Source: Bacteroidota bacterium (lineage in GTDB: Bacteria; Bacteroidota; Bacteroidia; Chitinophagales; Chitinophagaceae). From it: a stretch of 64,000 bases of DNA. Made by a program: the position numbers and the translations under genes. The notes beneath the pieces were generated by a model, which made no database searches, had not been told where the DNA came from, and worked only from the letters and a program-made list of their open reading frames with translations. This document shows positions 42,294 to 51,576 of this stretch, piece by piece (within the stretch, counting starts at the first letter, position 1; each line of letters opens with the position of its first letter). The stretch covers positions 20,969-84,968 of the forward strand of contig JAGWWM010000006.1 of NCBI GenBank assembly GCA_018970395.1, given 5' to 3'.

Positions 42294-43304
42294 ATGAACA
42301 AAGTAAAAGTTGCCATTAATGGCTTTGGAAGAATTGGTCGCCTCGTTTTTCGTCAGATCTACAAGATGGAAGGAATTGATGTAGTTGCCATCAACGATCT
42401 TACTTCTCCGAAAGTACTGGCACATCTTTTAAAATATGATACAGCTCAGGGACGTTTTTCTGAATCTGTATCCGCTACCGAAAATGCAATCGTGGTGAAT
42501 GGTGAAACCATCAATATCTACGCCCAAAAAGATCCCGCTCAAATTCCCTGGAAACAGCACGAAGTGGATGTTGTGCTTGAGTGTACCGGTTTCTTTACTG
42601 ATAAAGCTAAAGCTGAATCTCATCTTACAGCCGGCGCGAAAAAAGTGGTTATTTCTGCTCCTGCTACCGGCGATTTGAAAACGATTGTATTCAATGTAAA
42701 CCATAATATTCTAGATGGCAGTGAAACAGTAATCAGTTGTGCTTCCTGCACTACCAACTGTCTGGCGCCAATGGCTCAGGTGTTAGAAGAGAAATTTGGA
42801 ATCGTGAATGGACTGATGACCACTGTACATGCTTATACCAACGATCAAAATACGCAGGATGCTCCTCATCCCAAAGGCGATCTACGCAGAGCAAGAGCTG
42901 CCGCTCAAAACATCGTTCCGAATAGTACTGGGGCTGCGAAAGCTATCGGACTGGTATTGCCTTCTTTGAAAGGTAAACTCGACGGAAGTGCACAGCGTGT
43001 CCCAACGCTTACCGGCTCCTTGACAGAATTGACTGTTTTATTAGGGAAAAAAGTAACGGTAGAAGAAATCAATGCCGCCATGAAAGCAGCATCCAATGAA
43101 AGCTACGGTTACACTGAGGATGAGATTGTGAGCGGTGATATTATTGGCTCATCCTACGGTTCATTATTTGATGCAACCCAAACACGTGTACAAAATGTAG
43201 GAGATACTCAGCTTGTACGCACTGTTAGCTGGTATGATAATGAAATGAGTTATGTGAGTCAGCTGGTAAGAACGCTCCATTATTTTGCGAAGCTGATTAA
43301 ATAA
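42294..43304 (+). CDS. gapA: Glyceraldehyde-3-phosphate dehydrogenase
   Basis: This 336-residue glycolytic enzyme oxidises glyceraldehyde 3-phosphate. [17 protein letters not shown] binds NAD, and the catalytic cysteine is in [58 protein letters not shown] and [15 protein letters not shown] are family blocks. It is a single gene between two tRNA loci, followed by a long inverted repeat that can act as a terminator. Confidence 0.97.
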   Translation: MNKVKVAINGFGRIGRLVFRQIYKMEGIDVVAINDLTSPKVLAHLLKYDTAQGRFSESVSATENAIVVNGETINIYAQKDPAQIPWKQHEVDVVLECTGFFTDKAKAESHLTAGAKKVVISAPATGDLKTIVFNVNHNILDGSETVISCASCTTNCLAPMAQVLEEKFGIVNGLMTTVHAYTNDQNTQDAPHPKGDLRRARAAAQNIVPNSTGAAKAIGLVLPSLKGKLDGSAQRVPTLTGSLTELTVLLGKKVTVEEINAAMKAASNESYGYTEDEIVSGDIIGSSYGSLFDATQTRVQNVGDTQLVRTVSWYDNEMSYVSQLVRTLHYFAKLIK

Positions 43305-43321
43305 TATTTAAGTCAAAGGGA

Positions 43322-43402
43322 AAAGGTCAAAACCAAAAATCGTTGATCGTATTTCGATGTTCGTTTTTCGAAAAAACGCTTAATCTTTAGGTTTTGACTT
43401 TT
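43322..43402. terminator. Long inverted repeat after gapA, probable terminator
   Basis: AAAAGGTCAAAACC (43321-43334) is complementary to GGTTTTGACTTTTT (43390-43403). Inside lies another palindrome, CGTTTTTCGAAAAAACG (43362-43378), of the CGAAAAACG repeat family. It falls between gapA and tRNA-Pro. Confidence 0.6.
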
Positions 43403-43412
43403 TACCTATTAA

Positions 43413-43486
43413 CGGGATGTAGCGCAGCCCGGTAGCGCGCTTCGTTCGGGACGAAGAGGCCGCTGGTTCGAATCCAGTCATCCCGA
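43413..43486 (+). tRNA. tRNA-Pro (anticodon CGG)
   Basis: Acceptor CGGGATG pairs with CATCCCG (43479-43485); D-arm GCGCAGCCCGGTAGCGC; anticodon stem-loop CTTCG-TTCGGGA-CGAAG with anticodon CGG; T-arm CTGG-TTCGAAT-CCAG; discriminator A at 43486. CCA is not encoded. Confidence 0.95.
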
Positions 43487-43500
43487 CGAATGATATAAAA

Positions 43501-43522
43501 ACCTCGGCGAAGCCGGGGTTTT
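43501..43522 (+). terminator. Intrinsic terminator of tRNA-Pro
   Basis: ACCTCGGC-GAA-GCCGGGGTTTT is a 7-8-bp hairpin with GAA loop and T-run, 15 nt after the tRNA. It is nearly the same as the terminator at 22383-22406. Confidence 0.8.
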
Positions 43523-43570
43523 GCTTTTGTGAGCGGTGTAAGCTTGCTTACAAAAGCGTAACAAAGCAAA

Positions 43571-44000
43571 ACCAACGCTCGTGTAACGAGCGAGGTTTTT
43601 ATATCATTCAGCTCCCCCCAAAAGGATCACCGAGCGAAGCGAGGTAATCCCCGACGAATAAAATAAAAATCTCAGCAAAACCAACGCTCGTGTAACGAGC
43701 GAGGTTTTTATATCATTCAGCTCCCCCCAAGAGGATCACCGAGCGAAGCGAGGTAATCCCCGACGAATAAAATAAAAATCTCAGCAAAACCAACGCTCGT
43801 GTAACGAGCGAGGTTTTTATATCATTCAGCTCCCCCCAAAAAAGGATCACCGAGCAAAGCGAGGTAATCCCCGACGAATGATATAAAAATCTCAGCAAAA
43901 CCAACGCTCGTGTAACGAGCGAGGTTTTTATATCATTCAGCTCCCCCCAAAAAAGGATCACCGAGCGAAGCGAGGTAATCCCCGACGAATGATTTAAAAG
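43571..44000. repeat. Tandem array of four 109-111-bp hairpin units downstream of tRNA-Pro
   Basis: Units begin ACCAACGCTCGTGTAACG at 43571, 43680, 43789 and 43900 (periods 109, 109 and 111). Each holds a terminator-like hairpin (AACCAACGCTCG-TGTAA-CGAGCGAGGTTTTT), a CAGCTCCCCCCAA tract, a GGATCACC...GGTAATCC palindrome, and CCCCGACGAAT(GATA)TAAAAA. The last block copies the tRNA-Pro 3' junction (ATCCCGACGAATGATATAAAAA at 43480-43501). No unit encodes a plausible protein. The last unit ends in AGCCCCGGGG plus a T-run (43999-44020). Confidence 0.85.
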
Positions 44001-44055
44001 CCCCGGGGGGTGTTTTTTTAGAGTTGTTCAGGCTTTTCTATTTCCTATGTTTTAC

Positions 44056-44063
44056 TATATTTG
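44056..44063 (+). promoter_or_regulatory. Candidate -7 element (TATATTTG) of the TonB-receptor operon
   Basis: An exact TAnnTTTG match ends 21 nt before the ATG at 44085. It overlaps the in-frame TTG at 44061, excluding that codon as a start. Confidence 0.55.
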
Positions 44064-44084
44064 CAACTCTGTTGCAATTTATAT

Positions 44085-46442
44085 ATGCGCTGGTGGATTA
44101 CGATATGCATGAGTATTGGGATGGTGCTTTCAGCGGGGGCACAATGTAACTTATTGTTATCCGGACATATTGATGATGCGGATACGAAAGAACATCTTGT
44201 CAATGCAACAATTTTGATTAAGGAATTGAAGATTTCAGCGCTTACAGATTCTGCCGGTTTTTTTCGCTTTCAGGGTTTGTGTGCGGGCACCTACACTTTA
44301 ATCATTTCCCATGCGGGTTGTAAAAGCATCACCAAACATATTCATTTGAAGTCCGATTATGAATTTGATCTGCAATTGGATCACCATGTTGCGGCATTGC
44401 AGGAGGTAGTGGTAACCGGTGATGCCGGTGGGGGATTGATAGAATCCTCCAATCTAATTAAAGGCAATCAGCTCAAAGCCACCCGAGGCTTGAGTCTGGC
44501 GGAATCTATTCGGGGCATCGCAGGCGTAACTATGTTTCAAACAGGAACCAATATTTACAAGCCGGTTATTCACGGATTGCATAGCAACCGCATTTTAATA
44601 CTCAATAATGGTATTCGTCAGGAAGGGCAGCAATGGGGGAGTGAGCATGCGCCGGAGATAGATCCTTTTATTGCCAATCGTCTGTCAGTGGTGAAAGGAT
44701 CCGGAGTATTGCGATATGGAGGCGATGCCATTGCAGGAGTTGTATTGGTTGAGCCCAAATTACTGCCCACCGATCCGGGTATTCGAGGAGAAGTGAATCT
44801 CGCCGCTTTTTCGAATAACAGGATGGGGGCTTTCTCCGGTATGCTGGAGGGAAACAGTGCCCGAGATCCTGCCTTCAGTTGGCGTATGCAAGGTACCTTT
44901 AGGAGAGGAGGCAACGCCCAAACGCCCAACTATATATTGGGTAATTCAGGAACAGAGGAAATGAATTTTTCTGCAACGGCAGGATGGCAGGAAAAAGAAA
45001 GAGGAGTGGAATTGTTTTACTCACAGTTCAATACAAAACTTGGTATTTTTTCCGGCGCTCATATTGGAAACGTAACAGATTTATGGAATTCCATTCGTCA
45101 AAAAGATCCACCTGATTATATCCGCAATGTTGATTTTACTTATGCCATTGAAAGACCTTATCAGCAAATCCGTCATCAATTGCTGAAAATGAAAGCCTGG
45201 AAAAATACTGGAGACATCGGCAGGCTGAATGTAATCATGAGTGGACAGTTGAATGAACGTCAGGAGTATGATATCAAAAGATTTGCCAGCAGCAGCAATG
45301 CGCCGCAACTCAATATGAGTATCGGCACTTTCCTAACTGATCTTGTATGGGATCATTATAATACCGGCGCTTGGAGAGGCACTGTTGGGGCTTCGGTGAT
45401 GATGCAGAATAATTGGTATCGCAGAAGATTGTTTATTCCCAATTATCAATCACTGAATGTCGGGGTGTTTGCAATAGAAAAATATACATACAGGAAATTG
45501 GATGTGGAAGGCGGTGTGCGATTTGATTATAAAACCATTTATAATACCACCGATAACGAAGATAAATTTAATTATCCTGATTTGTATTTCAGTAATCTGT
45601 CCGGTACGCTCGGACTGCATTATCGTTATAGTAATGCTTTGAAGGCAAGCTTCAATACTTCTACTGTTTGGCGTTCTCCGCAGGTCAATGAATTGTACGC
45701 TAATGGTCTTCACCAAGGAGCGGCAAGAATAGAGCGGGGGAATGCCGGCATGCAACCTGAGCGATCATACAACATTGCTTCCACTATTAATTATACAACT
45801 TCCTTTCTTGAGGTGGGCGCCGGTGTGTATCTGAAAAACATTAATGGCTTTATTTTCCTTCGGCCGGATTTTCCTCCGGAGCTGACCATTCGCGGCGCGT
45901 TTCCTGTATTTATGTATCAACAAACAGATGCTCGTTTGCATGGACTGGATTTCAATGCAACAGCGCATATATGGAAACATGTGGACTTGATCATGAGGGC
46001 TTCTGTTTTAAGAGCCTGGGATATGAAAGCCAACGACTGGTTGATTCAAATGCCTGCCGATCGGTTGGAGGGGCAGTTAACTTATCGTTTAGGCAATACC
46101 GGAAAAATTCATGATACTTATTTTTCGGTGAGCGGTTCTTTTGTTGCGAGACAAATTCGGGTTCCTGGTAAGGGGAACATAGAAATTCCCGATACAAATC
46201 CTGTAGTAATGCAATCAGATTATTTAGCCCCCCCTCCTCAATATTTTCTGGCAGGAATGGAGTGGGGTACGAAAATCAGGATCGGACATCAGGTGGCAAC
46301 GGTGATTCTTGGTGTTACTAATCTTTTTGATAGAGCGTACAGAGATTATATGAATGCTTTTCGTTATTTCAGCGATGAAATGGGAAGAAATATTTCATTG
46401 CGATTACATATACCATTCGTCATTATTCATCAACACAAATAA
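44085..46442 (+). CDS. TonB-dependent outer-membrane receptor, probable metal (zinc-type) uptake
   Basis: The receptor has 785 residues from the ATG at 44085. It has a signal peptide (MRWWITICMSIGMVLSAGAQ) and a carboxypeptidase-regulatory-like domain (LLSGHIDDADTKEHLVNATILIKELKISALTDSAGFFRF). The plug follows (QEVVVTGDA; SLAESIRGIAGVTMFQTG; HGLHSNRILILNNGIRQEGQQWGSEHAPEIDPF; VVKGSGVLRYGGDAIAG), then a 22-strand-type barrel ending in an aromatic strand. The HAPEIDPF plug segment recalls ZnuD-type receptors. The next gene, 11 bp downstream, encodes a lipoprotein with a His/Asp/Glu cluster, which supports metal as substrate. The link to zinc is inference. Confidence 0.88.
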   Translation: MRWWITICMSIGMVLSAGAQCNLLLSGHIDDADTKEHLVNATILIKELKISALTDSAGFFRFQGLCAGTYTLIISHAGCKSITKHIHLKSDYEFDLQLDHHVAALQEVVVTGDAGGGLIESSNLIKGNQLKATRGLSLAESIRGIAGVTMFQTGTNIYKPVIHGLHSNRILILNNGIRQEGQQWGSEHAPEIDPFIANRLSVVKGSGVLRYGGDAIAGVVLVEPKLLPTDPGIRGEVNLAAFSNNRMGAFSGMLEGNSARDPAFSWRMQGTFRRGGNAQTPNYILGNSGTEEMNFSATAGWQEKERGVELFYSQFNTKLGIFSGAHIGNVTDLWNSIRQKDPPDYIRNVDFTYAIERPYQQIRHQLLKMKAWKNTGDIGRLNVIMSGQLNERQEYDIKRFASSSNAPQLNMSIGTFLTDLVWDHYNTGAWRGTVGASVMMQNNWYRRRLFIPNYQSLNVGVFAIEKYTYRKLDVEGGVRFDYKTIYNTTDNEDKFNYPDLYFSNLSGTLGLHYRYSNALKASFNTSTVWRSPQVNELYANGLHQGAARIERGNAGMQPERSYNIASTINYTTSFLEVGAGVYLKNINGFIFLRPDFPPELTIRGAFPVFMYQQTDARLHGLDFNATAHIWKHVDLIMRASVLRAWDMKANDWLIQMPADRLEGQLTYRLGNTGKIHDTYFSVSGSFVARQIRVPGKGNIEIPDTNPVVMQSDYLAPPPQYFLAGMEWGTKIRIGHQVATVILGVTNLFDRAYRDYMNAFRYFSDEMGRNISLRLHIPFVIIHQHK

Positions 46443-46453
46443 AAACAAAAATT

Positions 46454-46996
46454 ATGAACAGAATGATTGCAATCCTTGCAGGAGCTATGTTGAGTCTGAG
46501 CGTTTTAATCACCGCTTGTAACAAGCATAACCACGACGAACACAATCATGATGAGGAAGAATTAATTACCAAGGTAATATTAAAAGTTTACCAAGGTACT
46601 AATGTTGCTCAGTATAAATGGGACGATGCGGATGGAGTAGGAGGAAATAAAGCAGTAATTGATACCATTAAACTGGTTCCTAATACAACCTATGATAGTG
46701 TAAAAATTGAATTCAGTAACCCTAATGAAGATAAAACTCCGGAAATAAGAAAGGAAGCAAATGATCATGAAGTATTTTATGAATCCATTGCCCCACTTAA
46801 TATTTTATTTTCGGAATATGATACAGATGCAAATGGCTACAAACTTGGACTGAAAGCTAAATGGGAAACCAAGGAAGCTACGAGTGGTAAAGTTAAAATC
46901 GTTTTGATTCATAAGCCGGGAATTAAAGCATTGAATGATCCTATCACAAAAGGTGAAACGGATATTGAAGTTGAGTTTCCGGTAATAGTGGAGTAA
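46454..46996 (+). CDS. His-rich lipoprotein partner of the TonB receptor
   Basis: This 180-residue protein has a lipoprotein signal (MNRMIAILAGAMLSLSVLITAC), with the lipidated Cys at residue 22. The mature N-terminus is KHNHDEHNHDEEEL, five-plus histidines and acids that should bind zinc or another transition metal. The rest is beta-rich with no further cysteine (ILKVYQGTNVAQYKWDDADGVGG; YESIAPLNILFSEYDTDANGYKLGLKAKWET). I do not recognise a named family. Its place directly behind the TonB receptor suggests a surface or periplasmic metal-capture role. Confidence 0.78.
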   Translation: MNRMIAILAGAMLSLSVLITACNKHNHDEHNHDEEELITKVILKVYQGTNVAQYKWDDADGVGGNKAVIDTIKLVPNTTYDSVKIEFSNPNEDKTPEIRKEANDHEVFYESIAPLNILFSEYDTDANGYKLGLKAKWETKEATSGKVKIVLIHKPGIKALNDPITKGETDIEVEFPVIVE

Positions 46997-47019
46997 GAGA
47001 TTCTCACATATCAACTCCG

Positions 47020-47095
47020 TGCCTTTGGGTCTCTGCGACTTTGTGATGAATTTCTCATTTAACACAGAGACGCAGAGGCTCAGAGTCACTGAGGA
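47020..47095. repeat. GTCTCTGCG / CGCAGAGGCTCAGAG intergenic repeat
   Basis: Imperfect inverted repeat: GTGCCTTTGGGTCTCTGCG on one side and CGCAGAGGCTCAGAGTCAC on the other, around CTCATTTAACACAGAGA. A shortened relative lies at 18519-18556 after mtaB. Confidence 0.5.
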
Positions 47096-47158
47096 AAGAA
47101 GTTACAGTTCTCTAAAATTTGCTTTACGACAAATAATAATTGCTACATTCGTGAAGCC

Positions 47159-47599
47159 ATGGCTGAACTTTCCATCAATACTCCCGCGCTTTTATTCCCT
47201 GCCATCACACTGCTGATGCTGGCCTATACCAATCGTTTTCTGGCGCTCGCTAGCTTGGTACGCCGATTACACGAACAATACAATAAGGAGGAAAGTCAGA
47301 ATATTCGTCGCCAGATTGCCAGCTTACATGTGCGCATACGACTTATTCGAAACATGCAGGCATTGGGTGTATTAAGTTTCTTGTTATGTGTAGTAACGAT
47401 GTACTTGATATTCATCGGCAATACACATGCCGCTTATGTCTTATTTGCGATGAGTCTCATCAGCCTGCTCCTTTCACTTATTTTTTCTTTAATTGAAATT
47501 TGGAAAAGTACCACTGCCATTAATCTGGAGTTGAGCGATATGGAACTCAAGCATCAGAATATCATCCGCGTGATTTTGGATGATAAGGAGAAGGAATAA
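47159..47599 (+). CDS. DUF2721 membrane protein
   Basis: This 146-residue protein has hydrophobic helices at about residues 10-30 (ALLFPAITLLMLAYTNRFLALASLV), 67-90 (LGVLSFLLCVVTMYLIFIG) and 92-115 (AAYVLFAMSLISLLLSLIFSL). A positively charged loop joins them (RRLHEQYNKEESQNIRRQIASLHVRIRLIRNMQ), ending in NMQALGVLSF as in DUF2721 proteins. The C-terminal tail is acidic. The family is of unknown function. It stands alone between the metal-uptake pair and the convergent his operon. Confidence 0.8.
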   Translation: MAELSINTPALLFPAITLLMLAYTNRFLALASLVRRLHEQYNKEESQNIRRQIASLHVRIRLIRNMQALGVLSFLLCVVTMYLIFIGNTHAAYVLFAMSLISLLLSLIFSLIEIWKSTTAINLELSDMELKHQNIIRVILDDKEKE

Positions 47600-47687
47600 A
47601 CTATAAACAAACGTATTTTTAAACAACAGGCGTCGATCCCGAATTCTCGGGATGTTGTCATGATGTCGGCCACGAGTCACATTTTGT

Positions 47688-47722
47688 TTCCCCCTCCATT
47701 TAGGAGGGGGATTAAGGGGGAG
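47688..47722. repeat. CCCCCTCC...GGAGGGGG hairpin at the end of the his operon
   Basis: CCCCCTCC-ATTTA-GGAGGGGG is a perfect 8-bp hairpin followed by ATTAAGGGGGAGG, abutting the hisB stop. It is the same family as 11239-11270. It could terminate the his transcript, though no T-run follows on the minus strand. Confidence 0.6.
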
Positions 47723-47723
47723 G

Positions 47724-48863
47724 CTAAAGTATTCCTTTTGTAGAAGGAAGATAATTCGAGAACGGATCCCGCTTCACCGCCATCTTGATGGCTTTCGCAA
47801 AAGCCTTAAAAATCGCTTCAATCTTGTGGTGCTCATTGTCGCCCCTGCACTCAATATGCAAATTGCATTTCGCAGCATCGCTGAAGGATTTGAAAAAATG
47901 GAAAAACATTTCGGTAGGCATGTCGCCTATTTTTTCTCTCCTAAATAACGCATTCCAAACGATCCAGTTCCTTCCTCCGAAATCAATTAAGACCTGCGCC
48001 GAAGCCTCATCCATGGGCAATGCAAATCCATAACGCTCCAGTCCGCGCTTATCGGCGAGTGCCTTCGCAAACGCTTCTCCCAGTGCAATACCGGTATCTT
48101 CAATGGTGTGGTGCTCGTCAATATGCAAATCCCCTTTCACCTGAATGCATAAATCCAGTTTGCCATGGCGCGCAATCTGATCCAGCATGTGATCGAAAAA
48201 TCCTAATCCGGTATGGATGTTCGCATTGCCGCTGCCATCCAGATTCAATTCAATTTCAATATCAGTCTCTGATGTTTTGCGCTGATGCGATACTTTACGC
48301 AACCCGTTTTTCAGAAAAGCATAAATGGCTTTCCATTCGGTGGATTCAAAAGCAATGACGGCTTGCAATGCTTTGATATCATCACTTATTTCTTTCGCAC
48401 CTAAGGCCGCATCCTGATTCATCCAGATGGCTTTCGCTCCCATATTCTTTGCCAGCTGCACATCGGTAATCCGATCGCCGATTACATACGAATTAGCAAG
48501 ATCATATTCTGAGTTATTCATGAAATGTGTCACCATTCCGGTGCCGGGTTTGCGCGTAGGTGCATTTTCGTGCGGAAAGGTGCGGTCAATCAATACTTCT
48601 TTAAAAAGTATGCCTTCATTCTCCAATGATTTGATAATATGTTGCTGTATCGGCCAGAAATTTTCTTCCGGATAACCATCCGTTCCCAGCCCATCCTGAT
48701 TCGTAATCATCACGAGTTCATAATCCAGTTCCTGAACAATTCTGCTCAGATACTGAAACACGCCGGGATAAAATTCCAGTTTATCCCAACTGTCTATCTG
48801 ATAGGTAGGTGGCGCTTCTTTGTTGAGCGTTCCGTCTCGGTCAATGAATAAAACTCGTTTCAT
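47724..48863 (-). CDS. hisB: Bifunctional histidinol-phosphatase / imidazoleglycerol-phosphate dehydratase
   Basis: The 379-residue fusion catalyses steps 6 and 8 of histidine synthesis. Residues 1-about 165 are a HAD phosphatase with the nucleophile motif [11 protein letters not shown] (D8/D10) and [22 protein letters not shown]. Residues about 185-379 are the dehydratase, with the Mn-binding histidines in [41 protein letters not shown] and [17 protein letters not shown] plus [17 protein letters not shown]. It is last in the hisG-hisD-hisC-hisB series, 10 bp after hisC. Confidence 0.96.
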   Translation of the reverse strand: MKRVLFIDRDGTLNKEAPPTYQIDSWDKLEFYPGVFQYLSRIVQELDYELVMITNQDGLGTDGYPEENFWPIQQHIIKSLENEGILFKEVLIDRTFPHENAPTRKPGTGMVTHFMNNSEYDLANSYVIGDRITDVQLAKNMGAKAIWMNQDAALGAKEISDDIKALQAVIAFESTEWKAIYAFLKNGLRKVSHQRKTSETDIEIELNLDGSGNANIHTGLGFFDHMLDQIARHGKLDLCIQVKGDLHIDEHHTIEDTGIALGEAFAKALADKRGLERYGFALPMDEASAQVLIDFGGRNWIVWNALFRREKIGDMPTEMFFHFFKSFSDAAKCNLHIECRGDNEHHKIEAIFKAFAKAIKMAVKRDPFSNYLPSTKGIL

Positions 48864-48873
48864 ATTAAAAATT

Positions 48874-49926
48874 TTATCCTTGCCAGTCTTTCATGGCTTG
48901 AATCAATAGTTGATTTTCTTTTTCTGTTCCCACTGTAATGCGTAACGCATTTTCACATAGTACGACTTTGCTTCTGTCGCGCACTACTATTTTATTTTTT
49001 ATCAAATGCTGATACATGCCGGTTGCATCTTTCACTTTCACCAGTAAGAAATTCGCATCAGAGGGATAGGTGTGAATCACGGCGGGCACATTAGGCAATT
49101 CATTTTCCAGCCATTGTCTTTGCGCTACTAATTCCTTGATCATCGCATTCACTGTCTCTACATTGTCTAACGCTTTTAAAGCCAGTTCCTGCACCGGCTC
49201 ACTAATATTGTAGGGCGGTTTTATTTTCAGCAATATTTGAATGATTTCTTTCAAGGCAAATGCCATGCCGACTCTCAGTCCGGCCAATCCCCAGGCCTTG
49301 CTTAATGTCTGCATCACGACCAGGTTAGGATATTCGTTCAGCAGGGTGACCATTGATTTTTGTCGAGCGAAATTGATATAGGCTTCATCTGCCACTACGA
49401 TGCCATCAAAATTATTCAGAATGGCTTCGATATCCTGATAATAGATGCTGTTGCCGGTAGGATTATTAGGTGAACAGATCCAAATGATTTTGGTGTTGGC
49501 ATCAATGAGGGATTCGATTTTTTCGAGATCCAGTTGAAAGTTTTCCAACAGATTGGCTCTGCGAATTTCTATTCCCTGAATATTGGCACTCACTTCATAC
49601 ATGCCATAGGTGGGTGGATTGATAATGATATTATCTCTTCCGGGCTCACAGAAAGCGCGATAGAGTAAATCAATACACTCGTCACTACCGTTTCCGATAA
49701 AAATATTTTCTGCAGGTACGCCTTTGATGGAAGATAGTTTGTTGCGAATGGCATCCTGATGTGGATCGGGATAGCGGTTGTACCATTTCACTAAAGGTGA
49801 ACCAATACTGTTTTCATTGGCATCCAGAAATACGGAAGCTTCTCCCTGAAACTCATCTCTTGCAGAAGAGTAGGGGACGAGCTTTTGTATGTGCGGACGA
49901 ATTAATTGATTTAAATCGAAACCCAT
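48874..49926 (-). CDS. hisC: Histidinol-phosphate aminotransferase
   Basis: This 350-residue class I/II PLP aminotransferase converts imidazole-acetol phosphate to histidinol phosphate. [11 protein letters not shown] and [12 protein letters not shown] are HisC N-terminal signatures. [29 protein letters not shown] and [11 protein letters not shown] bind cofactor, and the PLP lysine is in [16 protein letters not shown]. It is separated from hisD by 352 bp that hold a palindromic repeat element, then followed closely by hisB. Confidence 0.95.
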   Translation of the reverse strand: MGFDLNQLIRPHIQKLVPYSSARDEFQGEASVFLDANENSIGSPLVKWYNRYPDPHQDAIRNKLSSIKGVPAENIFIGNGSDECIDLLYRAFCEPGRDNIIINPPTYGMYEVSANIQGIEIRRANLLENFQLDLEKIESLIDANTKIIWICSPNNPTGNSIYYQDIEAILNNFDGIVVADEAYINFARQKSMVTLLNEYPNLVVMQTLSKAWGLAGLRVGMAFALKEIIQILLKIKPPYNISEPVQELALKALDNVETVNAMIKELVAQRQWLENELPNVPAVIHTYPSDANFLLVKVKDATGMYQHLIKNKIVVRDRSKVVLCENALRITVGTEKENQLLIQAMKDWQG

Positions 49927-50011
49927 AATTTAAAATTAACGTATTGTTCTAATGTATTTTTTAAAAAATCAATGAATAAATATTTAATTCAGTCTTTTAA
50001 AATGTTTAGTT

Positions 50012-50170
50012 ATTTCACACAAAGCTCGCAAAGAGGCAAAGACAGCAAAGGACGTCATGTTGAGCGATAGCGAAACATCTCATGAATCGAAGAGTGCTCC
50101 ATGAGGAGATCCTTCGCTTACGCTCAGGATGACGGTTGGTTACATTCTTTGTAGCAATGACAAAGAATGT
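50012..50170. repeat. Composite palindromic repeat inside the his operon (inverted copy of the 40.2-kb element)
   Basis: Read on the minus strand it has the same order as at 40193-40535: hairpin CATTCTTTGT-CATTGCT-ACAAAGAATG (50143-50170), the palindromic repeat GTCATCCTGAGCG...CTCAACATGACG (50053-50134), then CTTTGCGAGCTTTGTGTGAAAT (50012-50035). It fills the hisD-hisC gap and is probably transcribed as part of the operon. Confidence 0.75.
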
Positions 50171-50278
50171 AACAATAAAATTTAAAAGTGAAAAATCATT
50201 AGGCTTATGGATCATACACTTTTTCATTTGCGTATTAATTTGTTATATGGCCGATAGAGATATTTCCAAAAATTAAAA

Positions 50279-51556
50279 TCATTTAAATCGTACTTTCACT
50301 GCTTCCGCATGCGCCTGCAGTCCTTCTGCCATCGCCATTGCTGTTACCGTGGTACTTATATTTTTTAGTCCCTCACGCGTTAATTGCTGAAAGGTAATTT
50401 TTTTCACAAAACTGTCAATACTTACGCCGCTGTAGGCAGTGGCATACCCATTCGTAGGCAACGTATGATTCGTGCCGCTGGCATAATCGCCTGCACTTTC
50501 GGGAGCAAAGTGACCAATGAATACTGAACCGGCATTCACGACTTTTTGCGCAAGTGTTTCGGCGTTGTCGGATGCGAGGATCAGATGTTCTGCCGCATAA
50601 GCATTAATCAAATCCATCCCTTCATCTTCATCCTTCACTAGTATGATTTTGCTGTTGGCAATTGCTTTCGCTGCCATTTCTTTTCTAGGTAATAAATCTA
50701 GCTGTTTGATTAATTCAAGTTCCACTTCTTTTGCAGTCGCTTCATGATTCGTTACCAGCAAGACCTGACTGTCTGCTCCGTGTTCTGCCTGCGATAAAAG
50801 ATCAGCCGCAACAAAAGCAGGATTTGCCGTAGCGTCTGCCCATACACATACTTCACTCGGGCCTGCTGGCATATCAATCGCAACTCCTTCTTTTTGCACC
50901 AGTTGTTTGGCAGCCGTTACATACTGATTGCCCGGACCGAAAATTTTATAAACTTTAGGAATAGTGCTTGTGCCATAGGCCATCGCTGCAATCGCCTGGG
51001 CACCGCCTGCTTTGAAAATGCGTGTGGTGCCGGTAATATGTGCAGCGTATAAAATAGCAGGATGAATATTTCCGGTTTTATCCGGTGGCGTACACAAAAT
51101 AATTTCTTTGCAACCCGCCAGTTTCGCCGGAATGCCCAACATCAGAATAGTAGAGAATAAAGGAGCCGTTCCGCCGGGAATATAGAGTCCTACTTTTTCA
51201 ATGCCGATTTTTTTCCGATAACATTGAATCCCCGGCATGGTTTCTATAATCTCTTCTTCTTGTAATTGTGCTTCGTGAAATTTTTGAATATTCTGCGCAG
51301 CGATTTTGATAGCTGCTTTTAATTCATCAGCGGTTTCATTAATCGCCTTTTGAATTTCTTCTTCCGCAACTTCCAGTTTGTCTAGCACTACCTTATCAAA
51401 GATGGTGGTGAATCTTCTTACTGCTTCATCACCGTTTTCTTTCACCTCTTTCAATACTGCACTCACAGAAGCTTCCAGCGATGCCGTCTCCATTGCTGGT
51501 CTTTTCAGCAACACATTCCATTCACTGCGTTTAGGATACTTAATCAGTTTCAACAT
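50279..51556 (-). CDS. hisD: Histidinol dehydrogenase
   Basis: The enzyme has 425 residues from the ATG at 51554-51556. It oxidises histidinol to histidine in two NAD-dependent steps. GLYIPGGTAPLFSTILMLGIPAKLAG, FKAGGAQAIAAMAYGT, IFGPGNQYVTAAKQLVQ, IDMPAGPSEVCVWADATA and LLSQAEHGADSQVLLVT (zinc His) are signatures. HFAPESAGDYASGTNHTLPTNGYATAYSGVSIDSFVK is the C-terminal block. A GTG codon just upstream is an alternative start. It lies 20 bp after hisG. Confidence 0.96.
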   Translation of the reverse strand: MLKLIKYPKRSEWNVLLKRPAMETASLEASVSAVLKEVKENGDEAVRRFTTIFDKVVLDKLEVAEEEIQKAINETADELKAAIKIAAQNIQKFHEAQLQEEEIIETMPGIQCYRKKIGIEKVGLYIPGGTAPLFSTILMLGIPAKLAGCKEIILCTPPDKTGNIHPAILYAAHITGTTRIFKAGGAQAIAAMAYGTSTIPKVYKIFGPGNQYVTAAKQLVQKEGVAIDMPAGPSEVCVWADATANPAFVAADLLSQAEHGADSQVLLVTNHEATAKEVELELIKQLDLLPRKEMAAKAIANSKIILVKDEDEGMDLINAYAAEHLILASDNAETLAQKVVNAGSVFIGHFAPESAGDYASGTNHTLPTNGYATAYSGVSIDSFVKKITFQQLTREGLKNISTTVTAMAMAEGLQAHAEAVKVRFK

Positions 51557-51576
51557 CACACAATACTTTACAAAAA

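Noticed and set aside
43713..43961. 82-codon open frame on the minus strand with an internal peptide repeat
   Set aside because: It is only the tandem hairpin array at 43571-44000 read as protein; the repeat period explains the peptide repetition.
43571..44000. Possible CRISPR array
   Set aside because: The units are 109-111 bp, nearly identical throughout and without unique spacers; no cas genes are near.
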